Source: Verrucomicrobiota bacterium
GTDB lineage: Bacteria > Verrucomicrobiota > Verrucomicrobiia > Verrucomicrobiales > Verrucomicrobiaceae
Assembly: GCA_017301975.1 (NCBI GenBank)
Contig: JAFLEI010000029.1
Coordinates: 1-64,000, forward strand
Reading direction: 5' to 3'
DNA length: 64,000 bases
Below the pieces are notes generated by a model. That model was not told where the DNA came from and did no database searches. It worked only from the letters and a program-made list of their open reading frames with translations. Made by a program: the position numbers and the translations under genes. Shown piece by piece: positions 19,190-27,324 of this stretch (the first letter of the stretch is position 1; every line of letters starts with the position of its first letter).

Positions 19190-19756
19190 ATGAATGTCAT
19201 GGCATCCTTCTTCTCTGACCAATTGCACGAGCAGCAGGCGGATATAGCCGCCGCCATATCCCAGCCCCTGTGGCAAAAAGCTGCGGCTTTCGCAGCGAAA
19301 GCTCACGCCTCCGAGGTGCCCCCCGATGAAGTCCCTCCTTCCTTTGCCCATGCCACACGGATGGCGGTCACGCTCACCGCTGTCTATCACTGCCAGGAAG
19401 CCCCGGTCCTCGCCACCGCTCTGCTGCACAATGTGCTCGATAAAACCAACGTCTCTTTGAGCGAGATCGAAAATCAGTTCGGCCGCCTCATCGCCTCTCG
19501 TGTAGAACGTTTGAGCCGTGATCCCGGTCTAGACGAAGGCGTTCACCTCAAGAGGCTGTCCGCCTGCGACTGGCAGACCCGCCTGGTCAAGCTCGCCGAT
19601 GCCGCGGAGACTCTCGATGACGACGGTGAGGACTTGGAGGAGCGCATTCACAAAACCATGCCGGTACTGGATCTCGCCTTCGGCAGCGAACAACCGGTGC
19701 TCCGTGCGCAGAGGCATCTGATGTCACTCCTCGCAAACGCACGCATGGCCGGCTAG
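19190..19756 (+). CDS. RelA/SpoT-type HD-domain protein with altered catalytic motif
   Basis: A 188-aa protein resembling the hydrolase domain of RelA/SpoT and of small alarmone hydrolases (MESH1-like). Helices follow the family: AHATRMAVTLTAVY (first metal His), ALLHNVLDKT in place of the canonical ALLHDVVEDT, FGRLIASRVERLSRD in place of FG..VA.LV.GVTK, and TRLVKLADAAETL in place of RV.LIKLADRLHN. The HD pair reads H-N and the ED pair reads D-K, so metal binding and ppGpp hydrolysis may be lost or changed. No synthetase or TGS domain is present. The start is placed 14 nt after GGAGG at 19171. Standing alone amid stress genes, it may act as an alarmone-binding or regulatory relic; this is inference. 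Confidence 0.7.
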   Translation: MNVMASFFSDQLHEQQADIAAAISQPLWQKAAAFAAKAHASEVPPDEVPPSFAHATRMAVTLTAVYHCQEAPVLATALLHNVLDKTNVSLSEIENQFGRLIASRVERLSRDPGLDEGVHLKRLSACDWQTRLVKLADAAETLDDDGEDLEERIHKTMPVLDLAFGSEQPVLRAQRHLMSLLANARMAG

Positions 19757-19861
19757 CCATGCCCGCACGCGCCGCTGTCTTCATCTCCTGGCAGCCTGCA
19801 CTCAAATGCGCACGGCCACCACTCAGGCGCTGTTCGATTTCATGGTAAAGAAAGGTACACC

Positions 19862-20029
19862 ATGTTATCATACACCATCACATTTCTCATTGTCGCTCTC
19901 ATTGCCGGAGCGCTTGGATTCAGCGGCATTGCCGGCGCTTCGGCGTGGATAGCTCATGTCTGCTTCGTGCTGTTTCTCGTCTTGTTTCTCATCTCATTCT
20001 TTACAGGCCGCCGTCCGCCCGCCGTCTGA
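19862..20029 (+). CDS. DUF1328 (YtjA-like) small membrane protein
   Basis: A 55-aa protein starting [16 protein letters not shown]. It has two hydrophobic helices separated by [14 protein letters not shown], and ends [10 protein letters not shown]. This is the conserved DUF1328 pattern (small two-helix inner-membrane protein, often induced in general stress). An AAAGG ribosome-binding sequence lies at 19851-19855. The function of the family is unknown. Its position beside the ElaB/YqjD-like and HD genes fits a group of stress proteins. Confidence 0.88.
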   Translation: MLSYTITFLIVALIAGALGFSGIAGASAWIAHVCFVLFLVLFLISFFTGRRPPAV

Positions 20030-20139
20030 CCTCCACCTTCGGGTGTCATCGTGCCACGCCAGCTAAAGACGCGGCACATTTCTTCGGAGTCATCATCCGC
20101 AGGAGGCAAGCCCTCCCTGAACCTTTCCGAGCCCTTCTT

Positions 20140-20559
20140 ATGACCACTCTTCCCTCCCCTTCGTTGCCCCTGCCCGCCTTTGCCGCATTCACGCAGAACA
20201 GTGAAGCGTCCGGAAGCATGGTGGGCTATTTCGATTTGCTTTGCTTGTCCGGGCTCGTCATTTCCATCCTTGAAGATGACAGCTTTTCCACCAGCACAGG
20301 AATCGGGCTCTCAACCACCTGTCTTTATGTCGAGGACAAGGTGGAGCGGCCGGATTCGGAGAGCATCAGCGTAACCACCGCCGATTCTTCCGCGCTGGTG
20401 GCGCAGATGCCACGCGTCCGCAATCCATCCAGCCAGATATCCATGGCTTTTGACGAGGCCATTTGCTTTGATCCCGCCGCGTTAATACAGGGTCTCGGCG
20501 GCGTGGTGGCGTTGCTGGTGGAATACGCGGCGCTTTGTGCGATCCCTGACGAGCCGTGA
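20140..20559 (+). CDS. Hypothetical protein (doubtful)
   Basis: A 139-aa frame with reasonable codon use but no recognisable domain. It has a Pro/Ser-rich N terminus and acidic and hydrophobic stretches such as LCLSGLVISILEDDSF. No clear ribosome-binding site lies at a normal distance; AGGAGG at 20101 is too far upstream. The open frame extends back to 19945, overlapping the DUF1328 gene in another frame. It could be a real orphan gene or a chance frame. It converges with the NarL-type regulator. Confidence 0.3.
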   Translation: MTTLPSPSLPLPAFAAFTQNSEASGSMVGYFDLLCLSGLVISILEDDSFSTSTGIGLSTTCLYVEDKVERPDSESISVTTADSSALVAQMPRVRNPSSQISMAFDEAICFDPAALIQGLGGVVALLVEYAALCAIPDEP

Positions 20560-20597
20560 ACTCACGGGCGCATCAAGTAGGCCGGCGAAAGCAGCAA

Positions 20598-21293
20598 TCA
20601 GTGCTCTGACACCGCCACCCACTCGATGGCGAATTTCATCATTTCTTCCGCATCCTTGAAACCTAGTTTTTCTTTGATGTGCATCCGATGGGTTTCCACC
20701 GTCTTCACGCTGAGGTGCAATGCCTCCGCGATCTCGCGTGTTGTCTTGTCTCTCCCAAACAATTGCAGCACTTCGAGCTCGCGATCAGAGAGCTTGTCCA
20801 CCGGAGATCCCAGGTCCCCCTCGCTGCCCTGGATCGCCTTGAAAATCAGCTTCTCTGTGAACAAGGGACTCACATAAATGCCTCCAGCCATCACCTTCCG
20901 AAGCGCCGCAAGGATGTTTTCCATCGCCTGCTGCTTCATCACGTATCCCTTGGCTCCGGCCCGTAAGGCGCGCAGCGCATACAACGATTCATCGTGCATC
21001 GAAATGATGAGGATGATGAGTGATGGCTGCTCGGCAAGCATGTGCTTGATGAGCTCAATCCCGTTAGTTCCGGGCATGGACACATCGATCAGCGCCACCT
21101 CCGGCTTGTGCACCCGCATGGCTTCGAGTGCCAGCTGCGCATTGGACGCCTCAGCGCATACGACGACATCATTCATCAGGCTCAGCACCTGGCAGATGCC
21201 GTGGCGGAAGATGGGATGATCATCCACCACCAGCAATCGCTTGCCGGTCGCAGTTGCAGCGGAACCAGAAATGGTCTGTGTATGTGTGCTCAT
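20598..21293 (-). CDS. NarL/LuxR-family response regulator
   Basis: A 231-aa two-domain regulator. The receiver (about 18-140) has Asp24/Asp25, phospho-acceptor Asp70 in LIDVSMPG and the conserved Lys in GYVMKQQAM. The LuxR-type DNA-binding domain is at 165-225, with LSDRELEVLQLFG and TTREIAEALHLSVKTVETH as recognition helix. AGGAG sits 4-5 nt before the ATG. It is divergent from the ethylene-receptor-like kinase across 357 bp, so that kinase is a candidate partner. It closely resembles the regulator at 25223. Confidence 0.94.
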   Translation of the reverse strand: MSTHTQTISGSAATATGKRLLVVDDHPIFRHGICQVLSLMNDVVVCAEASNAQLALEAMRVHKPEVALIDVSMPGTNGIELIKHMLAEQPSLIILIISMHDESLYALRALRAGAKGYVMKQQAMENILAALRKVMAGGIYVSPLFTEKLIFKAIQGSEGDLGSPVDKLSDRELEVLQLFGRDKTTREIAEALHLSVKTVETHRMHIKEKLGFKDAEEMMKFAIEWVAVSEH

Positions 21294-21650
21294 GTTCTCC
21301 TGGACAACAGAGCCCGGCCATCGCTCGCGCTATGGCAGCAGGAAACACAGATCGTGCATGAATATGTCATTTGTCCAAATTTCGTAACTGGCAGGAGTGC
21401 TGGCTGTGCCGATTTTCGCCTGCGCCAATCTCTTCAAACTGCCAGGACCTGCGCGTTCCCTTACCCCCGGCGCACGGCGGAGTTATTGCGTGTCCGTCTT
21501 TGTTGTGATGGGTGAAGCCCCACGCCCCTCCTCCCACGCCTTGACTGTTGCGTATTTTCATCCGAGGCCCGATCATTCACCGGTTCCGATTTGCATGTGC
21601 CTTGCGTCAGTGGCCGCCGTCGCAGGGTGATGCTTTGTTCTCATACTCCC
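21294..21650. other. Intergenic region between the NarL regulator and the ethylene-receptor-like kinase
   Basis: 357 bp separating divergent genes. A CTGGCAG (about 21390) and CTGCCAG (about 21440) pair forms a weak inverted repeat. The kinase frame is open from 21591, and the ATG at 21630 (preceded by AGGG) is an alternative start. I see no other gene or RNA element. Confidence 0.3.
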
Positions 21651-24581
21651 ATGAAACATCCGCTGCTTCAGTCTGTCATTCTCGCCGTTATAGCCTTGCT
21701 GCTCATTGCCGGCTCCTATCTTTCCATGGGCGTCAGTGGCGGGGACTTTTTCATGCCCCATTCGCACTGCTACTTGTTCAATCGGCAGCTGATGACCCTT
21801 CACGGCGGCGCAGATCTGCTCATCGGCCTTGCCTACGTCGCCATTTCCACCACGCTCGTCTGGCTCGTTTACCGCGTTCGTCAGGAGCTGCCGTTCCATT
21901 GGATCATGATCGCTTTCGCCATTTTCATCGTGGCCTGCGGAGCCACGCATTTCATGGAACTATGGACCCTCACTGCGGAGAATCCCCGCTACTGGCTTTC
22001 TGGCTGGGTCAAGCTTGTCACCGCCATCGCCTCTGTCACCACGGCCGTGGTTCTGCCTCCGTTGATTCCACACATCGTCGCCACGCTGCGCGCCGCGCGC
22101 CTTTCCGCGGAACAAGGGGAAAAATTAGAGCGCGCCTACTGTGAGTTGAACGAGCTCTACACCAAGGTCACTCAGCTCGACCAGCTCAAGACGAACTTCT
22201 TCGCCAATGTCAGCCATGAGCTGCGCACCCCGCTCGCTCTCATTTTCGCCCCCGTCGAGCAGTTGCTTCAGACCGCCAAGGATCCGGCCGCTCGGCGCGA
22301 GCTCGCCATGGTCCGCCGCAATGCTCTTATTCTCCACAAACACGTCAATGACCTCCTCGACGTGTCAAAGCTGGAAGTCGGCAGGCTGGACATCCATTAC
22401 TCACGACTCGATCTCGCAGCCATGGCCCGCGCCATGACGAACATCTTTGAGTCCGTCGTCAGCGAGCGCGGCATCACCATCTCTCTTCAAGCCCCCCCTG
22501 AAGTGGTCGCCGAAGTGGACGGCGACAAACTGCAGCGCGTCTTCATGAATCTCCTTTCGAACGCCTATAAATACGCTCCCAATGACAGCACCGTCCGTCT
22601 CACCCTGACCGAAGACGGCGATCATATCAATCTCACCGTGGAGGACGCCGGCCCTGGCGTGCCGCCGGATTTGCGCGAAACCATTTTCGAGCGCTTCCAG
22701 CAGGGCGACAAAGAAACCCAGCGTCGCTACGGCGGCACCGGTCTCGGCCTCTCCATCGTGAAGGAATTTGTCGCGATGCATTCAGGCTCGATCTTCGTCG
22801 GCGAGAGCCCTGCGGGCGGCGCCCAGTTTCGCGTTCGCATCCCTCGCCGCGCCCCGGATGGTGTGGAGATACACAGCTCCCCGTGGATTGGCACGGATGC
22901 CGTGCTTCAGCGGCTCGCAAACGCTCCCGCCACCGCTCCGGCAGAGAGTGCAACTTCCGCCGCACAACCGCCGGTCACCGCCCGGCCGGATGTTCTGGTC
23001 GTCGAAGACAACCAGGACATGCGAGATTTCATCTGCCGTGTGCTTGAGCCCGACGCCCAGACCCGCACCGCAGAAAATGGCCGCGCCGCTCTGGATGCCA
23101 TTCATCAGCGCGTCCCTGACCTCATCCTCACAGACATGATGATGCCCATCATGACCGGCGAGGAACTCGTTGCCACCTTGCGCCAGGACGAGACCCTCCG
23201 CGACGTGCCCGTCATCCTTCTCACGGCGAAAGCCGACGAAGAGATGAAGCTCAACCTCCTCATCGAAGGTGCGCAAGATTACGTGCTCAAGCCCTTCTCC
23301 ATCGATGAACTCCGTGCTCGCGTGCGCAATCAGCTCCAAACCAAGCGCACCCGCGACACCCTCCGCTGCGCTTTGGACTCCCGTTCAGATGACCTCGCCG
23401 CAATGGTTCAGGAACTCGCGGCCGCAAAGACCACCGCCGTGGCTGCCAATGCCGCCAAGGATGACTTCCTCGCCGTCCTCAGCCATGAGCTCCGCACCCC
23501 TCTCACCCCCGCCCTGGCCGCTGCTTCCGCCCTGATGAACGAGGAGGCCAGCGCTTCGGAAGTTCGCGAATCTCTCGCCATCATCCGTCGCAACATCGAA
23601 CTGGAGGCACGCCTCGTGGATGATCTGCTTGACGTCACTCGCATCACTCAGGGCAAGCTCCGCATCCACTCCACGCCTGCCGATCTCCACACCATTCTCC
23701 ATGATGCACTCGCCATGGTGAAACCTGCACTGCAGGAAAAGCAGATCACGCCGGCCCTGCATTTGGCCGCAGAGCAGCCCCTGATTCGCGGTGATGCCGC
23801 CCGCCTCACCCAGGTGTTTTCCAATCTCTTTGGCAATGCCGCCAAATTCACCCCCGCCGGCGGTCAGGTCATCATCCGCAGCTCGCTGGCTGCCGGAAAA
23901 GTCAAAGTCGAGATCGAGGATAATGGCATCGGCGTCGCGCCAGATTTGCTGCCGCAGATCTTTGAGCCATTCCGCCAGGGGCATGTTGGCACCACCCGTC
24001 GTTTCGGGGGGCTGGGACTGGGATTGAGTGTGGCAAAAGGCCTCGTCGAGGCTCACGGCGGCACCATCAGCGTGCGCAGTGCCGGCTACAAACAAGGCTC
24101 CACGTTCACAGTCGAGCTTCCAGTCATCGCACCTGACAGCATCCGGGATGACCCCCGCCCAGCGCCCGCCGCCGGTTCTCACTCGCACGGCAAGTCATTG
24201 CGCGTGCTGCTGGTCGAGGACCATGATGACACTCGCCATGTCCTCCATCGCCTGATGACCCGCTGGAATCATTCCGTCACCGCCGCCAGCACGCTGGCTC
24301 AAGCGCGTCAGGCCCTCTCTGCGGGCACCTTCGACCTTCTGCTCAGCGACATCGGTCTCCCCGACGGTTCAGGTTTCGAGGTGATCGAAGCCCTGCGGGC
24401 TGTCTCTGACATTCCTGCCATCGCCATGAGCGGCTATGGCATGGAGGCTGACATCGCACGTATGCGCGCAGCAGGTTTCGCCGAGCACATCGTCAAGCCT
24501 GTCACAGCTGAGCTCTTGCGCAAAATGCTCACCCGCTACTCCGCGCAGCCTGCCCCGGCGAATCCGTCGGAGTCCGCCTGA
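21651..24581 (+). CDS. Ethylene-receptor-like membrane hybrid kinase with two kinase cores and two receivers
   Basis: A protein of about 976 aa. Four N-terminal helices (about 7-25, 46-70, 82-108, 116-142) resemble the plant ETR1 ethylene-binding domain: FIVACGATHFMELWT contains Cys96 and His100, spaced as ETR1 Cys65 and His69, the copper ligands for ethylene. Then come HisKA (His188 in [10 protein letters not shown]), HATPase_c, receiver (Asp495 in LTDMMMP), a linker helix, a second HisKA (His612 in [11 protein letters not shown]), a second HATPase_c and a terminal receiver (Asp900 in LSDIGLPDGSG). The family is known in cyanobacteria and other bacteria; binding of ethylene or another ligand here is inferred. 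Start choice 21651 begins MKHPLLQS; 21630 is possible. Confidence 0.93.
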   Translation: MKHPLLQSVILAVIALLLIAGSYLSMGVSGGDFFMPHSHCYLFNRQLMTLHGGADLLIGLAYVAISTTLVWLVYRVRQELPFHWIMIAFAIFIVACGATHFMELWTLTAENPRYWLSGWVKLVTAIASVTTAVVLPPLIPHIVATLRAARLSAEQGEKLERAYCELNELYTKVTQLDQLKTNFFANVSHELRTPLALIFAPVEQLLQTAKDPAARRELAMVRRNALILHKHVNDLLDVSKLEVGRLDIHYSRLDLAAMARAMTNIFESVVSERGITISLQAPPEVVAEVDGDKLQRVFMNLLSNAYKYAPNDSTVRLTLTEDGDHINLTVEDAGPGVPPDLRETIFERFQQGDKETQRRYGGTGLGLSIVKEFVAMHSGSIFVGESPAGGAQFRVRIPRRAPDGVEIHSSPWIGTDAVLQRLANAPATAPAESATSAAQPPVTARPDVLVVEDNQDMRDFICRVLEPDAQTRTAENGRAALDAIHQRVPDLILTDMMMPIMTGEELVATLRQDETLRDVPVILLTAKADEEMKLNLLIEGAQDYVLKPFSIDELRARVRNQLQTKRTRDTLRCALDSRSDDLAAMVQELAAAKTTAVAANAAKDDFLAVLSHELRTPLTPALAAASALMNEEASASEVRESLAIIRRNIELEARLVDDLLDVTRITQGKLRIHSTPADLHTILHDALAMVKPALQEKQITPALHLAAEQPLIRGDAARLTQVFSNLFGNAAKFTPAGGQVIIRSSLAAGKVKVEIEDNGIGVAPDLLPQIFEPFRQGHVGTTRRFGGLGLGLSVAKGLVEAHGGTISVRSAGYKQGSTFTVELPVIAPDSIRDDPRPAPAAGSHSHGKSLRVLLVEDHDDTRHVLHRLMTRWNHSVTAASTLAQARQALSAGTFDLLLSDIGLPDGSGFEVIEALRAVSDIPAIAMSGYGMEADIARMRAAGFAEHIVKPVTAELLRKMLTRYSAQPAPANPSESA

Positions 24582-24693
24582 TAAGGCCTCACAGAGCAGC
24601 CCCCTCAGGCCATCGCACACCTGATCCCGCAATCGGGAGAGCACCTGATTGTTCTCCTGAGCTGTCGATTCATAGTTGCCTCGCTTTACGACC

Positions 24694-24969
24694 ATGAAAA
24701 CGCAAGCCTCTCCCAAAAAGCCGGTCGCTAAAAAACCGGGCACCACCCAGAAATCCCCAGTCCAAAAGAAATCTCTGACGACTCCTGCCGGGAACACTCA
24801 AGTCGGAAATGGCGCCACTACGTCGTTATCGCCGCAGACCGAGGAAATCGCCTCAAGGGCATACAAAATCTGGCAGGAGCGGGGCTGCCCCGAGGGCTTT
24901 GACGAGGTCCACTGGCACCTTGCCGAGCAGGAAATCCTGGGAGCATCGTCCCCAAGTTTTGCCTCCTGA
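24694..24969 (+). CDS. DUF2934 domain protein
   Basis: A 91-aa protein with a Lys/Pro-rich, disordered N terminus (repeated SPKKPVAKKPG-like basic segments) and a C-terminal DUF2934 segment: EEIASRAYKIWQERGCPEG, then HWHLAEQEI. DUF2934 proteins are small, often co-located with general-stress genes, and of unknown function. The basic tail could bind nucleic acid (inference). ATG 24694 is preferred to 24676. It follows the ethylene-receptor-like kinase by 112 bp. Confidence 0.8.
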   Translation: MKTQASPKKPVAKKPGTTQKSPVQKKSLTTPAGNTQVGNGATTSLSPQTEEIASRAYKIWQERGCPEGFDEVHWHLAEQEILGASSPSFAS

Positions 24970-25222
24970 GCACAGAGCGACTTCACACACCGCTGGTTGA
25001 CCCTCGGAATGCCCGTCGCCCCGTTCAAGGAGGGGGAGCCATACCTTGGTCTGCAGACAAGGAGCATCCCTCCTTGCAGAGGCAGCCTGCTCTTGCGCCC
25101 GCCGTTCATCGCTGAATAACGATCCCATGCCCGTCATCAATAGGTAAAATGGCGGTAAAATGAAGCTTGCCCCCTTCCGTTGGAGGTTGTTTCATGTTTG
25201 CACAAACGGATCCCGTTCACTC
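24970..25222. other. Intergenic region before the second NarL regulator
   Basis: 253 bp between the DUF2934 gene and the NarL regulator. The regulator frame is open from 25160, so its last 60 bp could be coding if an upstream start is used. I see no hairpin terminator and no other gene. Confidence 0.3.
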
Positions 25223-25933
25223 ATGGCGAAAGTCTCAGCTAGCGCACAAAAGAATATGCCTTCCCCCGCCAAAGACATCAAACGACGGGTGTTGATCGTG
25301 GACGACCATCCCATTTTCCGTGATGGCATCACCCAGCTCATCAACCACCAGCCGGATCTGCATGTCTGCGGCGGCGTCAGTTCCGCAGCCCATGCCCTGT
25401 CCTCCGTGGATGAGCTCAAGCCGGACATGATCATCGTGGACATCTCCATCAATGGCACCAACGGCATTGAGCTCATCAAATCCATCCGCGCCCAGTTTCC
25501 TGCGCTCCCAGCTCTCATGCTTTCCTCCCATGATGAGAACCTCTATGCCGAGCGCGCCCTTCGTGCCGGCGCCCGAGGCTACATCATGAAGGCGGCTCCG
25601 GCGGAGAAAGTCATCGAGGCCATCCGCCGCGTCCTCGAAGGCTCCATCTACCTCAGCGAAACCATCGGTGGCCGGCTGCTCGACACTTTTCTCACAGGTC
25701 GCACCCCCACTGGCAGTTCCTCCGCCGTGGATCAGCTCAGTGATCGCGAACTCGAAATCTTCCGCGCCCTGGGAGAGGGCCGCAGCACCCGCGAGATCGC
25801 CATGACGCTCTTCCTCAGCATCAAAACCGTGGAAACTCATCGCTCGCACATCAAGGAGAAGCTCAAGATCCAAAGCGCCCCCGAATTAATCCGCGCCGCC
25901 GTCGAATGGGTCAACAGCCAGGATAAAATTTAG
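25223..25933 (+). CDS. NarL/LuxR-family response regulator
   Basis: A 236-aa regulator with a basic N-terminal extension, a receiver (Asp27/Asp28, phospho-acceptor Asp73 in IVDISINGTNG, Lys in GYIMKAAP) and a LuxR-type helix-turn-helix (LSDRELEIFRALGEG, STREIAMTLFLSIKTVETH). ATG 25223 is preferred because the preceding residues from 25160 look like translated leader. It is a paralogue of the regulator at 20598, and both flank the ethylene-receptor-like kinase. A strong terminator follows. Confidence 0.93.
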   Translation: MAKVSASAQKNMPSPAKDIKRRVLIVDDHPIFRDGITQLINHQPDLHVCGGVSSAAHALSSVDELKPDMIIVDISINGTNGIELIKSIRAQFPALPALMLSSHDENLYAERALRAGARGYIMKAAPAEKVIEAIRRVLEGSIYLSETIGGRLLDTFLTGRTPTGSSSAVDQLSDRELEIFRALGEGRSTREIAMTLFLSIKTVETHRSHIKEKLKIQSAPELIRAAVEWVNSQDKI

Positions 25934-26065
25934 AGAGGGCATTCTTCAGCCTCCGCAAGATCGGTGCATCCACTTGGACGGCATCATCCGATGAAATCAG
26001 TGAGCAGGCTGCGAAGAGAAGACCTCCATCCTCTTCGCTTGGAAACCCCCGTTAAGCCTGTTCTC

Positions 26066-26102
26066 AGTCCTGTCCGGCCAAAAGCCGGACAGGACTCTTT
26101 GT
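26066..26102 (+). terminator. Rho-independent terminator
   Basis: A perfect 13-bp stem AGTCCTGTCCGGC (26066-26078) and GCCGGACAGGACT (26084-26096) with loop CAAAA, followed by CTTTGTTTCT on the + strand. It lies between the NarL regulator and the convergent ECF sigma gene, and has no T-run on the minus strand. Confidence 0.88.
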
Positions 26103-26146
26103 TTCTCCTCGTCCTTTGACCTTATCCCCCGCTGCCGCTCACAGGC

Positions 26147-26773
26147 CTACTGCAGACAGTGGGTCTCACTCCCGCTGCGGAATGAGGACCTCAACTTTTT
26201 CAATCCCAGTTCCATCCGTGTTTTCACCGTCCCAAGGGGTGTGTGCGTGACTTGTGCCACCTCCCGCTGACTCATCCCTTTAAGGAAGGCTAGCTGAATG
26301 ACCTGTTGCTGCTGCGCTGGCAGACGGCTCAGATGCTGGCGCAGCAGCCGGGAGATGTCAGCCTGCTCACATTCGGCCGCAGCGTCTTGGATGCATGTGT
26401 TCAGCCGGGTCTCATTCTCCAGCCGGTCTTTGGCGTTGTTATAGGCCATGGACCTCCGCAGGTAGTCGATCGACCGGCGTTTGGTAAGAGTGACGATCCA
26501 GCCGAGTGGCCGCCCTTTGTCGGCAGAAAAATGATCGGCATGATTCCATATTTCCAGAATGCATTCCTGCAGCACGTCATCCACTGCAGCGGAATCGGGA
26601 ACAATTCTGATAATCAAGCTTTTGAGCAGGGTTCGATAGCGCTGAAACAGGATGTCCATTGCCATGGGATCATGCATCTGGATCGCACACATCAGGTCCT
26701 CATCCAGCGGGTGCACATCCCCCTCGAAGCCCTGCTGGGGAGACGAGACCGTGAATGATTGAACCGGGTTCAT
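26147..26773 (-). CDS. ECF-type RNA polymerase sigma factor
   Basis: A sigma-70 family factor of about 208 aa from Met at 26773 (frame open to 26806). Region 2 includes DILFQRYRTLLKSLI, DDVLQECILEIWNHA and GRPLGWIVTLTKRRSIDYLRR, fitting -10 recognition and core binding. Region 4 includes LPAQQQQVIQLAFLKGMSQREVAQVTHTPLGTVKTRM, the -35 binding helix-turn-helix. It resembles the SigK/ECF19-like branch, but no anti-sigma gene follows. A free receiver gene lies upstream on the same strand, with a double dyad between them. Confidence 0.93.
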   Translation of the reverse strand: MNPVQSFTVSSPQQGFEGDVHPLDEDLMCAIQMHDPMAMDILFQRYRTLLKSLIIRIVPDSAAVDDVLQECILEIWNHADHFSADKGRPLGWIVTLTKRRSIDYLRRSMAYNNAKDRLENETRLNTCIQDAAAECEQADISRLLRQHLSRLPAQQQQVIQLAFLKGMSQREVAQVTHTPLGTVKTRMELGLKKLRSSFRSGSETHCLQ

Positions 26774-26830
26774 AGGAACCACTACAAAACAGGGAAGAGC
26801 CCTCAACCCGAGCCAGCCCTGCCGAGACCC

Positions 26831-26876
26831 TCAGGCAAAACCTGATGCCACCGGGACTTTGTCAGGGTTTGCCTGA
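26831..26876 (-). promoter_or_regulatory. Two TCAGG-N5-CCTGA dyads upstream of the ECF sigma gene
   Basis: Two perfect palindromic half-site pairs, 26831-26845 and 26862-26876. Their centres are 31 bp apart, about three helical turns, and they end 57 bp before the sigma start. The two also form a 14/15 inverted repeat with each other, so a hairpin is the alternative reading. Confidence 0.5.
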
Positions 26877-26892
26877 TGCATTCCAGAAACGC

Positions 26893-27324
26893 TCAAAGCA
26901 TGTCTTTAAACCACTCACCCCCTTGTTGAATGGTGTTCACGGCCTCCACAAGGCGTTCGAGCGAAGCAGCTTTCCCGATGAATCCCTTAGCACCAGAGGC
27001 TTTCGCTCGGTTCGGATAGCTCCGGTCCTCTTGGGCAGACACCATCAGCACCGGCAGCCGCGGAAACTGCGCCAGGACTTCCAAGATGAAGTCAAACCCA
27101 TTGCCGTCCGGCAACTCTACATCCATCACCAGAAAGTCAGGGACGTCCCGCAGGAGTTTGGACCTTGCATCCCCCAGCGAAGACGCCATCCAGGCCATGA
27201 CCAAATCGGGCGTGTCTTCCACCAGCGTCAGAAAGACACCTCGTATGATGGCGTGATCATCCACCACAGCAAGCCGTTGGGGTGGGTTTTGAGGTTCGAT
27301 TGAAATGGATTCTGTCATGTTCAA
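26893..27324 (-). CDS. Stand-alone receiver protein (NarL-type receiver without output domain)
   Basis: A 143-aa protein consisting of a receiver domain (Asp22/Asp23, phospho-acceptor Asp68 in VMDVELPDGNG, Lys in GFIGKAAS) with a 16-residue leader. The receiver is of the NarL subclass (VVDDHAIIRGVFL), but the sequence ends right after the domain with GGEWFKDML. No helix-turn-helix is found in any frame downstream. It is either a truncated NarL regulator or a CheY-like phosphate shuttle. It lies upstream of the ECF sigma gene on the same strand and may act with it. Confidence 0.9.
   Translation of the reverse strand: MNMTESISIEPQNPPQRLAVVDDHAIIRGVFLTLVEDTPDLVMAWMASSLGDARSKLLRDVPDFLVMDVELPDGNGFDFILEVLAQFPRLPVLMVSAQEDRSYPNRAKASGAKGFIGKAASLERLVEAVNTIQQGGEWFKDML

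Noticed and set aside
24589-24640. Possible terminator after the ethylene-receptor-like kinase (GGCCT...AGGCC and CCCG...CGGG)
   Set aside because: Stems are only 4-5 bp and no T-run follows.
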